DNA of 64,000 nt from the NCBI GenBank assembly GCA_023374045.1, contig CM041780.1, positions 167,081,074 through 167,145,073 on the forward strand. The letters run 5' to 3'. The stretch is from Limonium bicolor. Its lineage: Eukaryota; Streptophyta; Magnoliopsida; Caryophyllales; Plumbaginaceae. Positions 56,660 through 64,000 of this stretch are shown piece after piece (positions within the stretch are counted from its first letter, which is position 1; each line of letters opens with the position of its first letter). A program made the position numbers and the translations under genes. Below the pieces are notes generated by a model that was given only the letters and a program-made list of their open reading frames with translations, searched no databases and was not told where the DNA came from.

Positions 56660-59600
56660 TCAGCCTCCGCTTCCAAAATCTTTCATTCCCAGCTTCTTGA
56701 CAAGAGTGGGATAGCGAACTCCAGGCAACGACTTGGTTAAAAGATCTGCCAGTTGATCCTTGGAAGGAATAAACTCCACTGAAATCAGGCCTTCTTGCAG
56801 TTTCTGCCTCACAAAGTGCACATCCAGCTCTATGTGTTTGGTCCTTTCATGCAGCACTGGATTTCTGGCTATGTGAACCGCTGCCTGGTTGTCAGATTTC
56901 ACAGGAATAGGAACCACATCTGCTACTCCCAGCTCATGTAGTAGTTTGGACAGTCAACTAAGCTCTGCAGTAACCTGCCTCATAGCTCTATATTTAGACT
57001 CTGCAGAAGACAAAGAAACAGAGGTTTGTTTCTTTGATTTCCAAGATAATGGGCTGCCACCAAAGCAAATGAAATAACCATTGACAGAACGTCTAGTGTT
57101 AGGGCAGCTAGCCTAATCAGCATCACAGTAAGCAGTCAAGCTAAAATCCTTTCTTTTATTAAACAAAAGGCCATATCCGAGAGTTCCCTTAACATAACTC
57201 AAAACACGCATGGCAGCTTGAAAATGCACATTTGAAGATGAATCCAAAAACTGACTTAGTACTTGAATAGCAAAACACAAATCAGACCTAGTGTGAGAAA
57301 GGAAGCTTAATTTACCAATAAGCCGTCTATATAGACTAGGATCTTCTAGAGGTTTACCTTCATTTCTTCTCAATTTGATATTAACATCAAGAGGGTTAAC
57401 AGCTGGTTTCAGATCAGAGCAATTAAACTCTGCTACTAAATTCTCAGAATAAGATCTTTGCAGCAAAAGAATTCCATTAGATGTATACAAAAATTACATT
57501 CCAAAAAAATGATTAAGTTTTCCCAAATCTTTTATCTTAAATTTCTCATCAAGCTCGACTTTGATTGACTGAATGAAATCAGTATCATCACCAGTGACTA
57601 AAATGTCATCTACATATACAGCCAAGCAACAAAATCTATTACTAGCACACCTAGTGAATAAAGAGTAATCATTCACTGACTGCCTGAATCCTAGACCTTT
57701 TAGAAAATTACTTAGCTTTTCATGCCACTGCCTAGAGGCTTGTTTCAGACCATATAAGGATTTCCTTAACTTACACACTTTCCCTGAACCTGCTAATTCA
57801 TGACCCTCTGGTATTTCCATGTAAACATCCTCATTCAACTCCCCATGGAGAAAAGCATTATTTATGTCCAGCTGGGCTATTTGCCAATTCATTTTGACCG
57901 CTACAGAAACTAAGGCCTTAATGGTTGTGAATTTAACAATAGGGGAGAAAGTTTCTAAATAATCTATACCATTATTTTGTGTAAACCCCTTAGCAACCAG
58001 TCTAGTCTTATATCTCTCTACAGTTCCATCAGCATGGTATTTAATTCTATAGACCCATTTACATTTAACAGTTTTCTTTCCAGCAGGGAGACTAACCACA
58101 TCCCAAGTTTTATTCTGATCTAATGCCTTGAATTCTTCTAACATGGCATTTCTCCACTTGGGATTTTTGATGGCATCAGCATAGACAGTGGGTTCAATGT
58201 TTTTATATTGAGCAGTATTCAAACAGAAATCATCATGTTCATCAGGAAAGGTATAATATTCAAATCTAGTCAGTCAAGAACAAGCAATTGTCACATTTTC
58301 ATTCAAAAGGACAGATTCAGAATCTATAATAGTAGTATTAAGATCAGAAGTCATGCAGGCAGTTCTAGAAACTCTATCTTGAAGTATTTGAGAGAAGGGA
58401 TCAGAAGGTGACTTATCTTTCATGCTTGTCCAAGAATGTCCCACCACATAATCCTCAAGGTGGCTTGGGGTTTGTCTTTCTCTTGTTGAATGCCTGACAG
58501 TAACCTCTTCTTGAGTATATGCCACGTCAGGTTGTATAGAATCAATATTAGTCTCTGAATTCTGAACAACAGTGGTCTCTGGTGCGCTTCCTTGCTCTGA
58601 TGGTTTACTCTGATGTGTATCATCCTCTGAGTCGCTTGGAATGATATTATCCTGGTGTCTTGAAGATGATGTATCTTCCCTTTCATAATCATCAAACTCA
58701 TATGAAAACACATCAGTACTATTCTCATAAATAGGGTTGTCCTCATATTTTTCACGAATTTCAGTTCTGAAAGGATAAAGATTTTCATAAAAGATGACAT
58801 CTCTATTGAAAATAATCTTATTGTTGTCCAAGTCTAGAAGCCTGTAACCCTTCTTACATTGAGGGTATCCAAGAAATATTGCTTTAACAGATCTAGAGGC
58901 AAATTTATCATGTTGCTGCTTATTTATATTACCAAAACAGAGACATCCAAAACATTTAAGCTCATGATATTTTGGTTCAGTTTGATAAATGATTTCATAA
59001 GGACTTTTACCATTTGTACTACTAAGGGGCATTCTGTTAATAAGATAGGTGGCCATAAGTCGACATCCAAAACATTTAAGCTCATGATATTTTGGTTCAG
59101 TTTGATAAATGATTTCATAAGGACTTTTACCATTTGTACTACTAAGGGGCATTCTGTTAATAAGATAGGTGGCCATAAGTATGCTATGCCCCCAAAATCT
59201 TATGGGTAAATTGGAATGAAACATCAAAGCCCTAGCAGTTTCAAGAATGTGCCTATGTTTACGCTCCACACCACCATTTTGTTGTGGAGTGTGAACACAA
59301 GTTGTTTGGTGAATGATTCCATGGTCTTTAAGAAAATCAGAGGCATATCTAGATCCTCCTAATTCAAAAGCGTTGTCCGTTCTCAATATCTTGACCTTTT
59401 TGTTGAATTGGTTTTCAATCATTTTAAAGAAAAGAACAATGATGTCAAAGGACTCAGATTCGGTACTGCAAAGATGTGTCCAGGTAGCCCTACTTTTGTC
59501 ATCAACTAAGGTAAGAAAGTAAGATTGGCCATCATAAGTTTTGCTCTTATAAGGGCCCCATAAATCAGCATGAATAAGCTCAAAAATATCATGAGATTTT

Positions 59601-61375
59601 ATATAATTGGAACTGAAAGGAAGTCTATGACTCTTTGATCTCATGCATGATTCACATATGAATTGTTTTCCTTTCTCTACACGGTGTATGAGATGAAGGT
59701 CAAAACGTTTATTTCTAGGAATGTGGCCCAGCCTATGATGCCAAAGATAGACTTTATCATTACAATCAAAACCTAGGTTTACAATCTGGTTGTTACAAGC
59801 TACGGGACATTTATGAAGATCCTTATCACATTTCCAATCCAGGAAGTAAAGACCTCTGCATAATCTTCCAATTTTGACAGCGTTGTTGTTCCTATAACCC
59901 TGGTAAAGACAGAACCGTGAATTGAAAATAAATTCTCCTCCCATGCCATCTAACAACTTACTAATGGAAATAAGGTTAAATTTAAAGGAGGGAACAAACA
60001 AAACATGTTTCAAAGTAATTAGGTTATTGATTTTTATGTTTCCAACGATTCTCACGAATTGAGGATGCCCATCTGGCATTCCAACAGTGTGTGGCTCATT
60101 AAGCACAGTGTAATTATCAAACAACTCATTATACCCACACATATGATCAGAAGCACAAGAGTCCAAAATCCAATCAGAAGATGTAAATTCCTTATTTATC
60201 TTTGCATTCAATGATAAATAATCAAGGCAGGTTAAACAAGATGAAGAATAGAAACCTTTACCGACAAAACCACAGTTAGAACCATCAGTAGCTTGGACTT
60301 CCTTGCTATTTGACCGTGACTTGCTGATGTAATCTAGCAGTCTCTCTACTTGTTCTGTGGAGAGAATCCCTCCAAATGGATCTTTGGTTTCATGATCTTG
60401 ACTCTCATCCCTGGCTGAAGAAGAACCAGCGGCATTTGCACTCCCTCTTTTGGCTCTGGGATTTCTCCAACCCGGTGGATAGCCAATCTTCTGATAGCAT
60501 CTATCATCTGTGTGCCCAGGTTTACCGCAGTGAGTGCAGTATAGGTTTGCATGCCTAGGGTTTTGGGACTGGTTCTTGGCATTAGGTTTCTTGTTCTGGT
60601 CAGTGGCGAAAGAAAAGGAATCTCCTTCTGGTTTGCTGGAACTTGTTAGGGTTTTCTGCCTCTCCTCTCTGATCAGTATGGAGAAAATCTGGTCTATGGA
60701 TGGTAAGGGAGAGACCATCAGTATATTTCCCCTGACTATGCTAAACTTTTCATTTAAGCCCATCAAAAATTGAATAACCCTCCTGGCTCGAACATACTCA
60801 GTAAATTTCTCGGTGGCTCCGTAAGTATAGGTTTGGCATGTGCATGAGGGAACCGTTTTACTGGCATCAAGTTCATCCCAGAGGAGCTTTATTCTCATGA
60901 AATAATCATAGATGGCGTCGTTACCTTGATTTGCCATAGTCAGTCTTCTCTCAAGATCGTAAATCTTAGTCTCGTCCGCTGTCTCCCAACGGTTGCAGAG
61001 TTGTTTCCAGAGCTGTGCGGCTGAGGGTGCGAAAAGGACGCTGTGGGCAATGTTCTTCGCAAGGCTGCTCAAGAGCCATGACTTGACCATTGAGTCGCAT
61101 CGCTTCCACGCATCCGCCTTCTGGGTGGAATCGGTTGGTTTCTTCAGTGAACCATCCACAAACCCATGTTTGTTCTTGGCACCAAAAGCGATGGTTACCT
61201 ACTCCTTCCAGCAAGTAAATCCTTCGCCTGCGAACTTGTCCGCAAGAGTGAGTCCAGGGAGTTCTGAGCTCGCAAGATAGAGGGGATGACCAATTGGAAT
61301 CACTTCACTGGAGCATTCACCGGGGGCGACGTCTTTGCCTTTCTGATTCTTATCGCCTTCTTGATCGTCCGCCAT
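56660..61375 (-). pseudogene. Copia-2 Gag-Pol polyprotein, five in-frame stops
   Basis: A single frame from the ATG at 61375 (MADDQEGDKNQKGK) to 56660. Order: Gag with HPLYLASSELPG, zinc knuckle CTHCGKPGHTDDRC, protease motif WILDSCASDHMC (Cys where Gly is usual after DS), integrase with HHRLGH...CESC, LRTDNAFELG and QQNGGVERKH, reverse transcriptase with DINNAFLHGE and YVDDIL, RNase H with AYCDAD and [10 protein letters not shown]. Stops: TAG 61201-61199 (after FTCWKE), TGA 58276-58274, TAA 57496-57494, TAG 57115-57113 (DAD*ASC) and TGA 56956-56954. A 120-bp in-frame duplication lies after integrase. Confidence 0.92.
58942..59181. repeat. Identical 120-bp tandem duplication inside Copia-2 pol
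   Basis: Copies 58942-59061 and 59062-59181 appear identical and add exactly 40 codons (LMATYLINRMPLSS to KCFGC) without shifting the frame. Identity between copies, in an element whose LTRs differ by about 4 percent, points to a late duplication or an assembly artefact. Confidence 0.9.
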
Positions 61376-61487
61376 GAATATCGGTGGAGGAAAACCCAAG
61401 ATTTAATTGAAGGAAAATGAAATTGAAAATCGGAGGAGGGACTGAGAAAATCAGGCTAGCAATCGATTATTAAAGATGTGGTATCGG

Positions 61488-61502
61488 ATTGCTCTGATAC
61501 CA
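61488..61502 (-). promoter_or_regulatory. Copia-2 primer-binding site
   Basis: On the minus strand TGGTATCAGAGCAAT follows the 5' LTR, matching the initiator Met tRNA 3' end. Confidence 0.95.
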
Positions 61503-61786
61503 TGAAGAAATATCACAAATTAATCAAGCTGAAGAGCCAAATCGTAGGTTGCCCATAGCAACACTTCGCTCAGTCAAGAAGAGAAAGAGAATTAGGGTTA
61601 CTTTTCTGATTTCAAATGAGAGGGAAAGAAGCCGCACGCATATACGATGTTCAGAACAAGAGTATATAAACTCAGTTTGCCTAAACGCTGAGTTTGGACT
61701 AAAACAAAACCTAAACTAAGAACCTCAACATAACTTAAACGGTAGGCTCATAGGAAATAAGATTTACATATATACCCATCCTAACA
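61503..61786 (-). repeat. Copia-2 5' LTR
   Basis: Right LTR on the plus strand, 284 bp, the upstream LTR for this minus-strand element. Confidence 0.95.
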
Positions 61787-61791
61787 TACCT

Positions 61792-62660
61792 TCTCGCGAT
61801 TATGCTATGATTCTTGCTCCCAATTTGTTCTTCCTTACTTGTGATTTGGCTGTAAGATTGTCGAAGGATTTGACTTGACATTGTTTGCGGTTGGCACTGC
61901 TTGGAAGAAGAGATCATCAGACAAGACCTAAATTCTCTAATAATCACAAACCCTGGATATCACCAATTAAGGGAAGATAGAATTGCAAGCTACAATCGTA
62001 CACAAACAATGGCATGCACTATCAAAATCTGTCACCATCAATGGCGATAGTGAAATCGCAAACCAGAGATAACGAACTCCATCACCAACAATGGCAAAAT
62101 CTTCCCTTTTTTTGCAAGTACCAAATCGCAAGCAGTGCCATGGGAAATCGCAAGCAATGTCAAGCCTAAATCATTCGACAAACTTACAGCCAAAACACAA
62201 ACAAGGGATGGAGTAGGAATCGTGAGAAGGTAACACACTATAGAGGATGAAATCACTAGCGAAGAAATGACAATATCGAAGAATCATTCACATGGGAGTT
62301 TTGGCTTGTTTTTAATTTCCTAACTAAGGCCTTTTTTCTAGAACCAATAAGGGAAATAAGAAAGCGAATGGTCAGTGACAGTGGTGGACAGAAATATGAG
62401 AATATGGTGACAGAACATGTAATACTATAAAGTCATAGGTGGACAATGTAAATTCCTTAAAGATCACAAATGGGCAATATATTTTTTCTTTTAAATAAAC
62501 ATTGCTTCAGTTTAACTGAATATATATATATATATGAGAAAAACACGTTTAAAATATTATAAATGAAATAGAAAACCACATTTATATATATATATATATA
62601 TTGGAGATAATTGAGTTAGTGAACAACTCTCCACGTGTTATAATAGGTCACAGGCTTAAC
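61792..62660. other. Non-coding stretch right of Copia-2
   Basis: No supported gene. It includes the right arm of the possible inverted-repeat element and two short (TA)n runs near 62520 and 62585. Confidence 0.5.
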
Positions 62661-63463
62661 CACTACAATAATAGTAATGAGTTGGTGTAATTTATATACT
62701 ATCAAATAGAAAACCATTCTATTTTAGCGGTTCCAAATAACCTATTTCGGCGGTTGTGAACGGCCGAAATGGAGTCTGAGATAGGTGTGTAATCCTATCT
62801 TGATGGTTAAACGAATAGGTCTTTTTTTTTAAAAAAAAATGATTTTCGCGTCGTCTTCAATCTCTCGGCAGCAGTTCCAGTGATTTTTGAAACGGAGGCG
62901 CATACACGAGAATGAATAGAGGCGCAGAGATGTATGCATTTCTAGTGATTTTTGACACAGAGGTGCAGCCACGAGAATAAGATAAGTTCGAGTATATTAC
63001 CGAGAGAGAAGATAATGAACACAGGCGCAAAGCATGTATGTTCGCCTGTAAAATTAGCGTGAGATAATAGGATGAAGAGAGGTGCGCAGAGCATGTTTGT
63101 TCGCGAGTTACGGTTGCGAATTTACCGTGAGAGAAGGGGATGAAGAAAGGGCTGTCAATTTGGGTTGTAAAATCACCATGAGAGAAAGTAACGAAGAGAG
63201 ACGCGGACCATGTTCGCCAGTTAGGGACGCGAAATTACAGTAGTGAGAAAGAAGAGAGGATAAAAAGATGAGGTCGGCGAGCAAATATATAATGAAATAA
63301 AGTCTATTTTGGTAATTGTTAGTAACAACCTCCGAAATAAACTTAAATTTAAGCGGTATTTCAAAAAATTTAGGAAATAATCCCAAGAAACACCGTTATT
63401 TTGATGATTGTAAAGAAAACCGCTGAAATAGGGGCGCTGAAATAGACGTTGGTTGTACTAGTG
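62661..63463. mobile_element. Small CACTA-like non-autonomous element, 803 bp
   Basis: Begins CACTACAATAATAG and ends, inverted, CACTAGTACAACC. Subterminal motifs of the form ATTTCAGCGGTTTT recur inverted at both ends. The flanking triplets (AAC, CCT) do not match, so the TSD is lost or a boundary is off. No coding frame. It differs in motif from the CACTA element at 27125. Confidence 0.6.
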
Positions 63464-63820
63464 CCTCTAGATGTAAACATACAGAGAATAAATTAGCACT
63501 AATTGATAAGTACATCCATAAACTATTGCACTAATAGATACCATCAATTAGTGCAACAATATTAATTGCCCTAATAAATGAACCAATCTCCATAACTGAT
63601 CAATTCAAATTGGTGCGATATTAGTAAGTTGCCTTAACTGATGAAATCAATTAGTGCTTCTTATTTAAGTCGCCCTAATAGATAATATTAATGGGTACAA
63701 CTTATAAAGTTGCACTATCATACGAAACAATTGGTGCGCGTTAAATATATTGCTCTATTAGATGTAATAATGATGATCAATGGGGATGACTTTAAGGACG
63801 ACAATGTATATTGTCCAGTG
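63464..63820. other. Repetitive stretch with AATTAGTGC motifs
   Basis: Direct and inverted copies of CAATTAGTGC and TTGCCCTAATA type words about 40-60 bases apart. Not a gene; probably part of a decayed element. Confidence 0.4.
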
Positions 63821-64000
63821 GTGGACCCAGAGTTTAAAACTTGTGAGGGCACTTTGACAGAATAAAAATCTAATAAATAAAATATTAAAATTAAATTTTA
63901 AAATAATATTTAATATAAATTACGTTTGCTCTATACGAGCTTTTATCATCTGAAAATCATACATAATAATATTATTATTATTAATGAACTTACTATATCT
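63821..64000 (+). mobile_element. Fragment similar to the element at 10624, cut by window end
   Basis: GTGGTGGACCCAGAGTTTAAA followed by an A/T-rich run resembles the GGGGCGGAGCCAGGATTTCAA start at 10624. The right end lies outside the window. Confidence 0.35.

Larger units (their letters stand above)
56321..61786 (-). mobile_element. Copia-2, Ty1/Copia retrotransposon (5466 bp), older and dead
   Basis: LTRs 56321-56603 and 61503-61786 (283 and 284 bp) with TG...CA ends, a perfect TSD TACCT (56316-56320, 61787-61791), a Met-tRNA primer site and a polypurine tract. About eleven substitutions and one indel separate the LTRs (roughly 4 percent), so it inserted well before Copia-1. Gag and Pol share one frame, broken by five stops. 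Confidence 0.95.
56088..62490. mobile_element. Possible older inverted-repeat element interrupted by Copia-2
   Basis: Sequence left of Copia-2 (56088-56190: TTACCCATAATGAATTTACATT, then CACCCATGACCTTATAGTA) reappears inverted at the right (62400-62490: TTGCCCAT, AATTTACATTGTCCACC, TATGACTTTATAGTA). The wording resembles the ends of the palindromic MITE at 22583. Between the right flank of Copia-2 and 62400 there is non-coding sequence with repeated AAATCGCAA. Boundaries and TSD are not established. Confidence 0.35.

Overview
The window is nuclear DNA of a flowering plant, most likely a eudicot: one intron-rich cellular gene with plant-type introns lies among many nested transposable elements. 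I cannot name the species.

Layout. 1-1200: 3' end of a LINE. 1404-5958: a 4.6-kb non-coding LTR-like element on the minus strand (5-bp TSD AAAAA) holding a 70-bp hairpin array. 6.7-11.4 kb: foldback element, Stowaway-like and other MITEs, a weak LINE relic. 11718-17125: complete but defective Copia element (TSD CATAT). 18.3-19.9 kb: 5'-truncated LINE with a G-rich insertion. 20.0-23.2 kb: small Harbinger-type and Stowaway-type elements, a second foldback element, an 8-bp-TSD MITE and a near-perfect 538-bp palindrome.

23556-39277 (element A, TSD TAA) and 40338-48981 (element B, TSD ATA) are two copies, in opposite orientation, of an unusually gene-rich PIF/Harbinger-type transposon. B looks intact. 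Besides the usual Myb/SANT-like protein and DDE transposase it carries four further genes: a 184-aa protein of unknown function, a small acidic protein, an acidic protein with FEVG repeats, and a GRF-zinc-finger protein with a C-terminal membrane segment. All six have recognisable but decayed counterparts in A. A was split by a small CACTA element (27125-33782, TSD CCT), which was itself split by a 5.6-kb LTR-like element (27612-33197, TSD GGTTA) and also carries a tRNA-derived SINE. A hAT-like element sits between A and B.

49356-54615: a 13-exon ATP-dependent 6-phosphofructokinase gene, the only clear cellular gene. Its start codon is about 375 bp from the end of element B. Its last exon has a one-base frameshift, and introns 3 and 4 carry tandem duplications. 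56321-61786: an older Copia element on the minus strand (TSD TACCT) with five in-frame stops and a 120-bp internal duplication, apparently inside an older inverted-repeat element. The last 1.3 kb holds a small CACTA-like element and fragments.

The stacking order gives relative ages: Harbinger A, then CACTA, then the LTR-like element. The point of most interest is the six-gene Harbinger family and its unexplained cargo.
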